Counted from the stretch's first letter, positions 24,950-33,753 are shown. The stretch is DNA of 64,000 bases from Halorarius halobius (GCF_024298865.1 NZ_CP101161.1:3369227-3433226), one strand, 5' to 3'. Made by a program: numbers and translations. Notes: generated from the letters alone by a model not told the origin.

Positions 24950-25739
24950 GATAACCGCCTTCGAGGTCCGGCGGCGCGTCCGCGGAACGCTGTACTTCTC
25001 GGTGGCGTTGCTCGCGTACGCGGCGCTCGTGCTTGCGATATTCCCGTCGATAAAGGAGGCGGCGGTCGACATCGAGTCGTACATCGAGAACCTGCCGCCC
25101 GAGATTCAACGCGCCTTCGTGGGCGAAGCCTCGTCGTACACGACCATCGAGGGGTTCCTCGCCAGCGAGATGTACCAGTTCGTGTTCCTGCTCGTGCTCG
25201 GGATGTACTTCGCGTACGCCGCCGCTTCGACGGTAGCAAGCGAGGTCGAGAACGGGTCGATCGGGCCGCTGTTGGCGAACCCGGTGTCACGGACTCGCGT
25301 GCTCGTCGGCAAGTACCTCTCGCTCGTACCGAGCATCGCCGCGGTGAACGCCGTGTTGTTTGCGGGAACCTACTACGGCACGGCGTTCATCGGCGAGGAC
25401 GTTTCGCTGGTCGACCTCGCCACCCTGCACGCGCTGTCGGTTCCGTACCTGCTCGCGTGTGCGGGTCTCGGCATGGTCGCGTCGGTGTCGTTCGACTCGG
25501 CGCGTCGCGCCCAGACGGTCGGTGCCGGCGGCGTGTTCGCCATGTTCCTCGTCGACGCCGCGACGTTCGACACCGACTACGAGTGGCTCGGCGACATGGC
25601 CTTCTCGCGCTACTTCGACACCGCCGAGATACTCGTCGACGCCGACGTCGACTGGGCGGGGACCGCGTATCTCCTCGTCGCCGCCGTCGCCCTCGTCGTC
25701 GTGAGCGCCGAACTGTTCGAGCGTGCAGACCTCGGGTGA
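24942..25739 (+). CDS. ABC-2 type transporter permease
   Basis: 265 residues with six predicted transmembrane helices. The N-terminal 'EITAFEVRRRVRGTLYFS' cytosolic helix and the large loop with 'LPPEIQRAFVGEA' fit ABC-2 permeases, followed by 'VASEVENGSIGPLLANPVSR', the coupling-helix region that contacts the ATPase. It overlaps the ATPase gene by eight bases, so translation is coupled. It converges with the repeat protein encoded on the other strand 13 bases away. The exported substrate is unknown. Confidence 0.88.
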   Translation: MFEITAFEVRRRVRGTLYFSVALLAYAALVLAIFPSIKEAAVDIESYIENLPPEIQRAFVGEASSYTTIEGFLASEMYQFVFLLVLGMYFAYAAASTVASEVENGSIGPLLANPVSRTRVLVGKYLSLVPSIAAVNAVLFAGTYYGTAFIGEDVSLVDLATLHALSVPYLLACAGLGMVASVSFDSARRAQTVGAGGVFAMFLVDAATFDTDYEWLGDMAFSRYFDTAEILVDADVDWAGTAYLLVAAVALVVVSAELFERADLG

Positions 25740-25752
25740 CCTCGGCGGCCCG

Positions 25753-28700
25753 TCACCGGCGGCGACGCCACCACCAGACCGCGGCGAGCGCCACCGCGAT
25801 AGCGACGGCGGCCGCGGGGACCAGCGGGAACGGCGACTCGGGACGGACGACGCTGACCGCGACGAAGTAGGGGTCGGAGCGTTGCCGGGTGCCCGACTCG
25901 TCGGTGTAGCTGAACGTGACGGCGACGCTGTCGGTTTTCGGGATGGCGTCGTTGGTCGTGCTCAGGTCGAACCGGATGCGCACCGACTGGTTCACGCCGA
26001 GTCGCGGAACGAACGACGTGGCGTCGTCGGTCTCAAGCGGCTCCGAGACGCCCAGTCGCGCCCGCACGTCGGCGAACGTCTCGTTGCGCAGGTTCCGCAC
26101 ACGCAACACGAGGACGGTCCGCCCGTCGACTTCGACACGGGCCGCGAGCGGTTCGATACGGAACTCGTCGGCCGCCCGCGCGACGCTCACGCGGGCGTCC
26201 AGCGGGTCGCTCAGCCGGCGACTCTCGCTTCGTCCCCGGTATCGGACCCGGGCCGAGATTGGTCGGGGACCGGCGCTCGTGCGGTTGCTCACGTCGATGC
26301 TGAACGCGAACGGTGACGTCTCGCCGGGCGCGAGCCGGCCGACGGCGTACTCGGTCGCCCGTGGGTCGAGCGTGGGTCCCGTCGACCGGAGCACCACCAC
26401 GACGCCCTCGACGGCCGCCGGGCCGGTGTTGACGACGACGCCCCGGACGGTGCCCGTCTCGCCCACGCGGAGCGTGTCGGTCACGTCACGGAGCGCAAAC
26501 GTGGGTTCGGGCGCGACCGTGACCCGCGTGTCGAGCGTGTCGCCCGTCCGGACCGCTCCGGTCCGGTCGCGGTAGCGGACCCGGAACGACAGCCGACGGG
26601 GACCCGCATCGGTGCGGTTGGCCACGTCGACGCCGACTGCGAACGATGTCGCCTCGCCCGGCGGGAGCCGACCGACTGCCACCTCGCGTACCCGAGGGTC
26701 GAGGGCCGGGCTTCCCGACGCCACGACCACGCTCGCGTTCCCCACGGCCACGTCGCCGGTGTTGACGACGACGCCCCGGACGGTGCCCATCTCGCCGACG
26801 CGAAGCGACCCCGAGACGTTCCGCACGCCGAACGTCCGCTCGGGGGCGACGCTCACCCGGAGGTCGAGCGGGTCGCTCGTCCGACGTTCGTCGCCACGGC
26901 CGCGATAGCGGACCCTGACGGAGAGCTGTCTGTCCCCCGAGTCGGTCCGGTTGTCGGCGTCGATGCGAAACGAGAACGGGGCGGTCTCGCCGGGGGCGAG
27001 CGACCCCACGGCGACCTCGGTTTCCCGGGGACGAAGCGTCGCCGTGCCGTTCGCGTCCCCGAGCACCACGACGGCGTTGTCCACGGACGCCGGGCCGGTG
27101 TTGACGAGCCGTCCACGAACGAGACCGGTCCCGTCGGCCCGGAGCGTGTCGGTCACGTTCCGCACCGCGAACGACTGCTCGCGGGCCACCGTCACGGAGC
27201 CGTCGATGGGGGCGCTCCGGCGCCGGTCGTCGTTCGCGTCGCGGTAGCGGACGCGGACCGAGAGCGGCCGCGCGCCGGGGTCGGCCGCCGCCCCGGCGTC
27301 GACGCGAAACGAGAACTCGGTCGACTCACCCGGTTCGAGCGACCCGACCGCGGCCGTCGTCTCCACGGGGCGGAGTGCGTCGCCGGACTCGTCGAGTACG
27401 ACGACGGCGTCGTCGACGCGGCCGGGACCGGTGTTGACGAGGCGGCCGCTGACGACGCCGCGTTCGCCCGCCTGGAGCGACCCGGTGAGATTCCGGACGG
27501 CGAACGACTGCTCGGGCGCGACGCGAACACGCGTAGCCAGCCGGTCGCTCCGGTGGGCGTCGCCCTCGTCGTCGCGGTACTCCAACTGGACGGAGAGCCG
27601 TCTGGCGCCCGGGTCGGTCCCGTTGGCCACGTCCGCACGGAACGAGACGGGGACGACCTCGCCGGGGTCGAGCGACCCGACCGGAATCGCCACCTCTCGC
27701 GGCTCGACGGTCGGGCTCTCGGAGACGACCCTGAGCGTCCCGTCGGTGACTGTCGACCCGCCGGTGTTGACGAGTTCGCCACGGACCGTGCCGGTAGCGC
27801 CGACCCGAAGGGTCGACGAGACGTTCTGGAGGGCGAACGTCCGCTCGGCGCCGACGGGCACGCCGACGACGAACGGGTCGGTCGTCTCCTCGATGCCGTT
27901 CGGGTCCGTGTAGCGTATCCTCGCCGCCAGCGCGTTGACGCCGGGCGGGGTTCCCTGGCGGGCGCCGATGCGGAACGCGATGCGGCGCGATTCGCCCGGC
28001 GCGAGCCGGTCGATGAACGCCGTATGCGAGGTCCTGAGCGTGCTTCGGTTGGTGAAGAACAGCGAGGAGTTGCCCGTCCGGACGGTGACGGCGGCGTCGG
28101 TGGCCGTGCTGTTTCCGACGTTCGTCACCGTCACGGCGTACCGGCGCGAGTCGCCGGCGGCGACGACCCCTGCTGAGGCGGCCTCGACGTCGAACCGCGC
28201 CCGCTCGTCAACGACGAGCGTGACCGTCTCGGTCCGCTGTTCGGTGAAGTCGACGAACCGGTCGGCCGTGGTGCCGTCGTACTCGACGAGGGCGGTGTAG
28301 TCGTAGCCGAGTTCGACGGGAATCTCGTACTCGCCGGCGGCGAGCGACTCGTTCACGTCGATGGAGAACGTCACCGGGCCGGCCACCCCCTCGGGGACGG
28401 AGCCGACGACGATGCTCCCGGTGCGCACGTCGATGGCGTCCGCGAGCGCGTCGTCGAGGCGAGCCTCGTCGATTCGCAGACGCACGTTCCGGGCCGTCGT
28501 CACCCGCTGTTCGAACGCTGGCGGCCCGCCGACGTCGAGGTCGCCCCCGTTGGCGACGTAGACGTCGAGCGCCACCCGGTTGCCCGCGACCACGCGGTTG
28601 TCGGGAACTGACAGCTCCAGACTCGGCCGGCCGACGACCGTTCCCTCTTCCTGTTGGGCGACGACGACCGAGGCGGTCGTGAGCGCGACGGCGGCCACCA

Positions 28701-28764
28701 GTCCGACCGCGAGGAGGCGCGCGGCTCTCGACGGCACCCGGTCGGACTGGCAGTCGGACGCCAC
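25753..28764 (-). CDS. Secreted repeat protein with five CARDB/S-layer-like domains and C-terminal anchor
   Basis: 1003 residues. A signal peptide ('RLLAVGLVAAVALTTASVVV') leads into beta-rich sequence. Five tandem units of about 111 residues follow, each starting with a form of 'F-A-V-R-N-V-T-x-x-L' and containing 'VNTGPxxVxxAVVVL' and 'GExxxFSFRxD'. A sixth, divergent unit comes next. This layout matches COG1361/CARDB-type adhesion or structural domains. It ends in a hydrophobic helix and RRRR, so it stays in the membrane. The GTG start at 28764 has GATTTATC one TATA spacing upstream. Confidence 0.8.
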   Translation of the reverse strand: MASDCQSDRVPSRAARLLAVGLVAAVALTTASVVVAQQEEGTVVGRPSLELSVPDNRVVAGNRVALDVYVANGGDLDVGGPPAFEQRVTTARNVRLRIDEARLDDALADAIDVRTGSIVVGSVPEGVAGPVTFSIDVNESLAAGEYEIPVELGYDYTALVEYDGTTADRFVDFTEQRTETVTLVVDERARFDVEAASAGVVAAGDSRRYAVTVTNVGNSTATDAAVTVRTGNSSLFFTNRSTLRTSHTAFIDRLAPGESRRIAFRIGARQGTPPGVNALAARIRYTDPNGIEETTDPFVVGVPVGAERTFALQNVSSTLRVGATGTVRGELVNTGGSTVTDGTLRVVSESPTVEPREVAIPVGSLDPGEVVPVSFRADVANGTDPGARRLSVQLEYRDDEGDAHRSDRLATRVRVAPEQSFAVRNLTGSLQAGERGVVSGRLVNTGPGRVDDAVVVLDESGDALRPVETTAAVGSLEPGESTEFSFRVDAGAAADPGARPLSVRVRYRDANDDRRRSAPIDGSVTVAREQSFAVRNVTDTLRADGTGLVRGRLVNTGPASVDNAVVVLGDANGTATLRPRETEVAVGSLAPGETAPFSFRIDADNRTDSGDRQLSVRVRYRGRGDERRTSDPLDLRVSVAPERTFGVRNVSGSLRVGEMGTVRGVVVNTGDVAVGNASVVVASGSPALDPRVREVAVGRLPPGEATSFAVGVDVANRTDAGPRRLSFRVRYRDRTGAVRTGDTLDTRVTVAPEPTFALRDVTDTLRVGETGTVRGVVVNTGPAAVEGVVVVLRSTGPTLDPRATEYAVGRLAPGETSPFAFSIDVSNRTSAGPRPISARVRYRGRSESRRLSDPLDARVSVARAADEFRIEPLAARVEVDGRTVLVLRVRNLRNETFADVRARLGVSEPLETDDATSFVPRLGVNQSVRIRFDLSTTNDAIPKTDSVAVTFSYTDESGTRQRSDPYFVAVSVVRPESPFPLVPAAAVAIAVALAAVWWWRRRR

Positions 28765-28922
28765 GATGCTACCGGTGCGACTGATGCTGATAAATCGAAA
28801 CGTTCGTTCGCCGGCCCGTCGACGGGGTAGAACCCGCTTTCGGCACCCCCGGCTGGCGCCTCCGCCCGTAAGCGACCTGTACCCGGGAACAACCCTAACG
28901 TCACCACCGAGAGAGAGCCGAC

Positions 28923-29120
28923 ATGGCCGACCCCGACCCACAGCCTGACGAACCGACCCTCGGCGACGCAGACACCGCCGAGACGGACCGCCTGCGGGCC
29001 GCGTTCATCGCGGGATTCGCCACCGGTCGGACCGGCCACTACCACGGGTACCTGCGCGACATCTCGAAGCGCGCGGCCGCCACCGAGTTCGAGCGGTACT
29101 ACCGCAACGAGTTGGAGTGA
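28923..29120 (+). CDS. Small hypothetical protein, 65 residues
   Basis: Starts with an acidic, Pro-rich 20 residues (DPDPQPDEPTLGDADTAE), then a conserved-looking helical half with 'AAFIAGFATGRTGHYHGYLR' and 'EFERYYRNELE'. No membrane helix or cysteine pair. A CCCTAACG element at about 28894-28901 sits at leaderless spacing before ATG 28923. It is divergent from the repeat protein. Function unknown; the shape suggests a small helical adaptor. Confidence 0.7.
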   Translation: MADPDPQPDEPTLGDADTAETDRLRAAFIAGFATGRTGHYHGYLRDISKRAAATEFERYYRNELE

Positions 29121-29141
29121 CCCCTCACCACCGGGGGCACA

Positions 29142-29170
29142 TTTATCATGCGTCGTGGCAACACGCCACG
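29142..29170 (+). promoter_or_regulatory. TATA box and inverted repeat before a membrane miniprotein
   Basis: TTTATCA at 29142-29148 is one TATA spacing before ATG 29172. Directly after it lies a perfect inverted repeat: CGTGGC at 29154-29159 and GCCACG at 29165-29170, separated by AACAC. Because it sits between the TATA box and the start codon, a protein bound there would block initiation. The regulator is unknown. Confidence 0.45.
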
Positions 29171-29171
29171 C

Positions 29172-29360
29172 ATGGCTGACGACGCGGTGCCGTTCTGGCT
29201 GACGGTCGGCGGGATAGTGGTCGGACTCGCCATCATGGTGGTCGGCATCGTCCAGGACGCCGGCCAGTCGCTGAACCTGCCGATGCTCGCGGGCGGCGTC
29301 GTCCTGCTCGTGGCGGTCGGCGTCCTCTCCGGGTGGGCGATGCGGCTCGAACCCGCGTGA
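29172..29360 (+). CDS. Small membrane protein, two helices
   Basis: 62 residues: an eight-residue charged head, helix 1 ('FWLTVGGIVVGLAIMVVGIV'), a short loop with 'AGQSLNLP', helix 2 ('MLAGGVVLLVAVGVLSGWAM') and a short tail ending RLEPA. The ATG at 29172 fits the TATA spacing better than one eight codons upstream. Function unknown. Its stop is one base from the stop of the convergent ThiR gene. Confidence 0.72.
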   Translation: MADDAVPFWLTVGGIVVGLAIMVVGIVQDAGQSLNLPMLAGGVVLLVAVGVLSGWAMRLEPA

Positions 29361-29361
29361 G

Positions 29362-30282
29362 TCAGCGGGCGTCCGCGACCAGTTCCGCCGCCAGTCGTGC
29401 GGCCGTCTCGGGCGTCTCGCCCAGCACGTAGGTGATGGGCTCGATGCCGAACGCGCCGCGATGGAACACGACCCGTGGAACCGACCCGCGTTGCCGGAAC
29501 TGCTCGCGGAGCCGCTGGCCGCGGCGCTCGTAGTCGGCGTCGAACTCCAGCGGCTCGATGCCGCGGTCGCGGGCCGCTTCGAGGAGCGCGTCGTCGGTGG
29601 CGAGGTTGAGCGCGCCCCGCACCTCCGGGTCGACGGCCATCGCCGCCAGCAGGACGGTGGCGACGTGCTCGGACGCGCCGAACTCCGGGTTGGCGGGCAC
29701 CTCCACCCGGCCGCCGACGACGTACACGCGACCGGGAATCGCGGCCACGTCGGCCGCGTCCGCGGCGTCGGGCAGTGCCGCGCCGACGTTGGTGCCGACG
29801 CTCGGGACGAACGCGGCCATTCCGGGCGTCCGCGCCAGCCGCCGCGTGGCGTCGCGGACGCCCGCCAGCACCTCGCGTTCGGCGCTGACCGCGGGGTCGT
29901 GCCCGCGGACACAGAGGTCACAGCCCAGCCCCTGCAGTTCCGGCATCGCCTCCTCGTGTAACTCGCAGATTGGGCCGCGGTCCTCGAACTCGCGAATCAG
30001 CTCCAGCACATCGGCGAGGGCCTCGTAGCCGTCCATCTCGCCGGACGCGAGACCCGCGGCCACGCGCTCGACGGTCGCCTCCGTCCGCGGGTGGTCGGCG
30101 ATGCGGGGCTCGGTCGGCGTGTCGCCGCCGACGTACTTCGACACCGCCGCCTGCGTGACGCCGAGGTGGTCGGCAATCTCCTGTTGGGTCAGCCCACGGG
30201 CCGTCAGTTCATCCGCGAGGCGGACCCGGAGCGTCGGCAACACCTCCTCGACGACGATTTCGCTCGGGAGCCGAATTGCCAT
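29362..30282 (-). CDS. thiR: ThiR-type regulator: HTH plus thiamine-phosphate synthase (ThiN) domain
   Basis: 306 residues. A Cro/XRE-like HTH lies at about residues 31-54 ('LTQQEIADHLGVTQAAVSKY'). A middle segment has cysteines in 'CELHEE' and 'GCDLCV'. The C-terminal half, about 170 residues, is a ThiN domain ('MAAFVPSVGTNVGAALPDA', then 'HVATVLLAAMAVDPEVRGAL'). ThiN is thiamine-phosphate synthase elsewhere; in archaeal ThiR it instead senses thiamine phosphates and represses thiamine genes. The neighbouring TenA operon supports that role. A TATA (GTTTATAC) lies at leaderless spacing before ATG 30282, next to a palindrome. Confidence 0.85.
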   Translation of the reverse strand: MAIRLPSEIVVEEVLPTLRVRLADELTARGLTQQEIADHLGVTQAAVSKYVGGDTPTEPRIADHPRTEATVERVAAGLASGEMDGYEALADVLELIREFEDRGPICELHEEAMPELQGLGCDLCVRGHDPAVSAEREVLAGVRDATRRLARTPGMAAFVPSVGTNVGAALPDAADAADVAAIPGRVYVVGGRVEVPANPEFGASEHVATVLLAAMAVDPEVRGALNLATDDALLEAARDRGIEPLEFDADYERRGQRLREQFRQRGSVPRVVFHRGAFGIEPITYVLGETPETAARLAAELVADAR

Positions 30283-30302
30283 ACCCCCGGTTCACGCACC
30301 GG

Positions 30303-30329
30303 GCGTATAAACCGTGGCACGGCACGGTT
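30303..30329 (-). promoter_or_regulatory. Promoter and inverted repeat of the ThiR gene
   Basis: Reading on the minus strand, the TATA-like GTTTATACG (about 30303-30311) is preceded by a perfect inverted repeat. AACCGTG (30310-30316) and CACGGTT (30323-30329) are separated by six bases. This is a natural operator position for autoregulation. Its sequence differs from the repeat before tenA, so both are unlikely to bind the same protein unless recognition is degenerate. Confidence 0.4.
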
Positions 30330-30449
30330 CCGGGTCCGGTCCGCACCCTCGTCGCGGCCCGGTAACGTCGGCTTGTCGCCGCCGGCCGACTGTCGGCCCC
30401 GGGTAGCCGGCGTATACCCTTGCGGATGGCCGTCGAGCGGACGGTCGAC

Positions 30450-30872
30450 ATGCCAGTTTCCGACGTCGCACGAACCGACGTAGTGACAGCGTCACGGGCC
30501 CAGACAGCCGGCAACCTCGCGACGGTGATGAGCGAGGAGGAGGTAGGGAGCGTCGTCATCACCGACGAGCGGAAGCCGGTCGGTATCGTCACCGACCGCG
30601 ACCTCGTGGTCGAGGTGCTGGAACCGCGGCGCGACCCGAAGACGACGACGGCCGGTGACGTGATGACGGAGTCGCCGGCGACGGTCACGGCGACCGAGGG
30701 CGTGTTCGAGGCGACGCGGGCGATGCACGACAACACCGTCCGCCGGATGCCCGTCGTCGACGACGAGGGGAACGTCGCGGGCATCGTCACCCTCGATGAC
30801 CTCCTCGTGTTGCTGACCGACGAACTCGACAACCTCGCTAGCGTCATCGAGAGCGAATCACCGCCGTACTGA
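30450..30872 (+). CDS. Two-CBS-domain protein
   Basis: 140 residues forming a CBS pair (Bateman module). CBS1 includes 'SVVITDERKPVGIVTDRDLV' and CBS2 includes 'VRRMPVVDDEGNVAGIVTL'. The module usually binds adenosine nucleotides and reports energy state. There is no fused effector, so it must act through a partner. I chose the ATG at 30450 because family members begin 'PVSDVART'; GTATACCC at 30412-30419 provides TATA about 27 bases before a TSS at about 30440. A four-CBS protein is encoded 200 bases downstream. Confidence 0.85.
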   Translation: MPVSDVARTDVVTASRAQTAGNLATVMSEEEVGSVVITDERKPVGIVTDRDLVVEVLEPRRDPKTTTAGDVMTESPATVTATEGVFEATRAMHDNTVRRMPVVDDEGNVAGIVTLDDLLVLLTDELDNLASVIESESPPY

Positions 30873-31076
30873 CCATCGCCGGCCCGGACCCCGGACGTCC
30901 GCCCGGCGACCGCCAGCCCGGGTGCCCGGCGGTACGGGCGCCAGGGTGAAAACCGACGCCGCCGGTTCCCACCATCTGAAATCCGGCGGTGACTACGTGC
31001 GCCCCGGCGACGAACGCTCAGTTGTCGGCCGTGCGAACCGCGGGCCGTGCGGCCACCCGACGCGACCCTCTCACCC

Positions 31077-32297
31077 ATGGACATCGCAAACATCGTCTCA
31101 CAGGACTACGTGGAGTTCGCCCCCGACCAGCCCGTCTCGAAGCTCGCGGGCGTCTTCGACGACCCGAGCGTCAGAGGCGTCGTCGTGCGCGGCGACGAGT
31201 TCAAGGGCGTCGTCACGCGACGACAGCTCGCCACCTCACACCACCAGCCCGGCGAGAAGCTAGGCTCGCTGGTCTGGCACGTCCCCCGGCTCGCGCCGAA
31301 CGAGGACGTCCGCGAGGTGGCCCGACTGATGATAGACAGCGACTCGCAACTGCTCCCCGTGTTCGAGGGGGCGCAGTTGACCGGCGTCGTCACGGCCGAC
31401 GACGTGCTGGAGGCGGTCCAGCCGTTCCTCGACGCCGCGACGGTCGCGGAGGCCGCCAGCCGCGACCTCGTCACCGTCCCGCCGGACGCCACGCTCGGCG
31501 AGGCGCTCAACGTGTTCAGGGAGCACCACATCACCCACCTGCCAGTCGTCGAGGGCGACGACGCGGTCGGCATCCTCAGCCTGTACGACGTGGCCGGCCT
31601 CACGGTGCGGGCGAGTTCACGGAGCCAGGGCGGGAAGGCCGGCGGCACCGACCCGGCTGGCGGCGAACTGTCCGCGAGCACCGGTCGCACGCACGGCGGG
31701 TTCGGCGCCCGCGAAGGCGAACTCGCACGGATGCTGGACCTGCCGGTGGCCGACCTGATGGTGTCGCCGGTGCGGACCATCCACCCGGACGCGACGCTCG
31801 AGGCCGCCGTCGAGGCGATGTTCGAGTTCGGCGGCTCGTCGCTGGTCGTCACCGAGAACGGGACCCCGTTCGGCATCGTCACGACCACCGACGCCCTCGA
31901 GTCGCTCACCTGGGAAGCCGGCGGCAACCGCTCGGTCCAGGTGTACGGCATCGACCTCGTCGACGACGTGAGCTACGACGACATCGTGGCGATGGTCGAC
32001 GGGTTCGACGACCGCGACGGCGACATGAGCGTCATCGACGCGAAGATACACCTCCACGAACACGACGAGAAGCACCGCGGGACGCCGCTCATCTACGCCC
32101 GCGTCCGCCTCCACACCGACCGCGGCCTGTTCATCGCCTCCGGCGAGGGGTACGGTGCGAGCCAGGCGCTCAACGACGCCAGGGAGGCGCTCGAGCGGCA
32201 GATACGCGACGAGAAGACGTACGGCCGGTCGAAGAAACCCCGCGGCGAGGAGTTCTGGGAGAAGCGGTTCGGCTGGATGCTCGAAGGCGAGGACTGA
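31077..32297 (+). CDS. Four-CBS protein fused to an HPF/RaiA-like ribosome hibernation domain
   Basis: 406 residues. Three CBS motifs cover about residues 1-175 ('GVVVRGDEFKGVVTRRQLA', 'LLPVFEGAQLTGVVTADDVL', 'ITHLPVVEGDDAVGILSLYD'). A Gly-rich linker (about 178-222) and a fourth CBS (about 224-283) follow. From about 286 the sequence matches the HPF fold: a beta strand ending 'IHLHEHDEK', then near 350 'GLFIASGEG' and the amphipathic helix 'ALNDAREALERQIRDEK', the position of E. coli HPF 'GEIHASAEG' and 'IDGLIDKLARQL'. The CBS part may make ribosome binding depend on adenylate charge (inference). No TATA box is obvious; the 200-base gap upstream holds no other gene. Confidence 0.8.
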   Translation: MDIANIVSQDYVEFAPDQPVSKLAGVFDDPSVRGVVVRGDEFKGVVTRRQLATSHHQPGEKLGSLVWHVPRLAPNEDVREVARLMIDSDSQLLPVFEGAQLTGVVTADDVLEAVQPFLDAATVAEAASRDLVTVPPDATLGEALNVFREHHITHLPVVEGDDAVGILSLYDVAGLTVRASSRSQGGKAGGTDPAGGELSASTGRTHGGFGAREGELARMLDLPVADLMVSPVRTIHPDATLEAAVEAMFEFGGSSLVVTENGTPFGIVTTTDALESLTWEAGGNRSVQVYGIDLVDDVSYDDIVAMVDGFDDRDGDMSVIDAKIHLHEHDEKHRGTPLIYARVRLHTDRGLFIASGEGYGASQALNDAREALERQIRDEKTYGRSKKPRGEEFWEKRFGWMLEGED

Positions 32298-32311
32298 CCG
32301 GTAATAATCCA

Positions 32312-32332
32312 GTTATACAATTCAGTCATAAC
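32312..32332 (+). promoter_or_regulatory. Inverted repeat in the TenA operon promoter, candidate ThiR operator
   Basis: GTTAT (32312-32316) and ATAAC (32328-32332) form a perfect five-base inverted repeat with a ten-base spacer, inside A/T-rich sequence (32303-32338) that also serves as TATA region for the leaderless-like start at 32363. The ThiR gene 2 kb away and the thiamine-salvage content make this the natural operator candidate. The spacing and sequence would need comparison with other thi promoters in the genome. Confidence 0.45.
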
Positions 32333-32362
32333 ACTTTTTGACCGCCTCGCCGACGGGCCGGT

Positions 32363-33028
32363 ATGGCGTTCACCGACGCGATAGCCGACGAGGCCGACGA
32401 CTACTGGACGGCCATCGTCGAGCATCCGATGGTCCAGCGGCTCGGCGAGGGGACGCTCGACCCGGAGCCGTTCCGGTACTGGGTCCGGCAGGACTACGTC
32501 TACCTCATCGAGTACGGCCGCCTGTTCGCGTTCGGCGCGGCACGGGCGCCGGACCTCGACCGGCTTGCCCGGTTCGCCGACCTCCTGGACGCGACCGTCA
32601 ACACGGAGAGGGACCTCCACCGGTCGTACGCCGCGGAGTTCGACATCTCCGAGACGGAGTTGGAGGCGACCGGCCCGTCGCCCACGACGCAGGCGTACAC
32701 GGACTTCCTCGTGCGCACCGCCGCGACGGAGTCGTTCGGCGACCTCGTGGCGGCGTTGCTCCCCTGCATGTGGGGGTTCAACGAGACCGGGAAGCGACTC
32801 GCGGCCGCCGGCACGCCCGACCACGAGCAGTACGCCGCGTGGGTCGAGATGTACGCCGGCGACGAGTTCACCGAGCTGACGGAGTGGTGCAAGGAGCTCA
32901 TGGACGAGGTGGCCGCCGACGCCTCGCAGGCCGACAGGGAACGCTACCGCGAGCGGTTCCGCACCTCCGCTCGCTACGAGTACCTGTTCTGGGACGCCGC
33001 CTGGACGCAGGAGGGGTGGCCGCTGTGA
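32363..33028 (+). CDS. tenA: TenA family thiaminase II (TenA_C type)
   Basis: A 221-residue all-helical protein with the TenA core: 'YWVRQDYVYLIEYGRLFAFG', then 'LLPCMWGFNETGKRL' with the nucleophile Cys135, the same number as in Bacillus TenA. The C-terminal active-site region is intact ('YEYLFWDAAWTQEGW'). TenA releases hydroxymethylpyrimidine from degraded thiamine, or hydrolyses aminopyrimidine to it, for salvage. First gene of an operon, overlapping the second gene by four bases (GTGA). Confidence 0.93.
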   Translation: MAFTDAIADEADDYWTAIVEHPMVQRLGEGTLDPEPFRYWVRQDYVYLIEYGRLFAFGAARAPDLDRLARFADLLDATVNTERDLHRSYAAEFDISETELEATGPSPTTQAYTDFLVRTAATESFGDLVAALLPCMWGFNETGKRLAAAGTPDHEQYAAWVEMYAGDEFTELTEWCKELMDEVAADASQADRERYRERFRTSARYEYLFWDAAWTQEGWPL

Positions 33029-33753
33029 CCGACGCGGCCGGCACGTTCGCGGCGTACGCCGACGACCGCGAGGACGCCCGCTTCACCGACTGGCTCCGGG
33101 CCCGCTCGGAGCCGGGCTGGACCGAGGCGACGACCCACCGGTTCGTCCGCGAACTCGGGGGCGGCGACCTCTCCGAGGAGGTGTTCCGCCGCTATCTCGT
33201 GCAGGACTACGCCTTCCTGGAGACGGGCGTCGGCGCGTTCGGGCACGCCGTCGGGCAGGCGCCGACGATGGACGCGAAATCGCGGCTCGCGGGGTTCCTC
33301 GCCACGCTCACCGGCGACGAGAACGACTACTTCGAGCGGGCGTTCGAGACGCTCGGCGTGTCCGAATCGACGTACGGCGACCCGGAGGTGGCGCCGACGA
33401 CCGCCGCCTTCCGCGACCTGCTGGAGCGGGCCGCCCGAGAGGGTGGCTACGCCGAGACGCTGGCGGTGCTCGTGCCGGCCGAATGGGTGTACCGCGCGTG
33501 GGCGACGGCCATCGAGAAGCCGCCCGACCGGTTCTATTTCGCGGAGTGGGTCGACCTCCACGCCGTCGACGACTTCCGCGAGTTCGTGGCCTGGCTCCGG
33601 GCGGAACTCGACCGCGAGGGCGCGGCCGCGAGCCAGCGCCGACAGCGGCGCATCGAGCGGCTGTTCGTCCGGACGGTCGAACTGGAGGCCGCGTTCTTCG
33701 AGGCGGCGTACGACCCCGCGCTCGACCCGGCAGGAGGTGACCGCCCGTGGTGA
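33025..33753 (+). CDS. TenA_E type paralogue
   Basis: 242 residues, starting at a GTG that overlaps the tenA stop. It keeps the TenA helical frame ('EEVFRRYLVQDYAFLETGV', 'FYFAEWVDLHAVDDFREFV'), but the catalytic-Cys motif is 'VPAEWVY', with Glu153 where TenA_C has Cys. This defines the TenA_E branch; a plant TenA_E acts on an N-formyl aminopyrimidine breakdown product of thiamine. Both TenA forms in a row suggest a two-step salvage path (inference). Confidence 0.85.
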   Translation: MTDAAGTFAAYADDREDARFTDWLRARSEPGWTEATTHRFVRELGGGDLSEEVFRRYLVQDYAFLETGVGAFGHAVGQAPTMDAKSRLAGFLATLTGDENDYFERAFETLGVSESTYGDPEVAPTTAAFRDLLERAAREGGYAETLAVLVPAEWVYRAWATAIEKPPDRFYFAEWVDLHAVDDFREFVAWLRAELDREGAAASQRRQRRIERLFVRTVELEAAFFEAAYDPALDPAGGDRPW

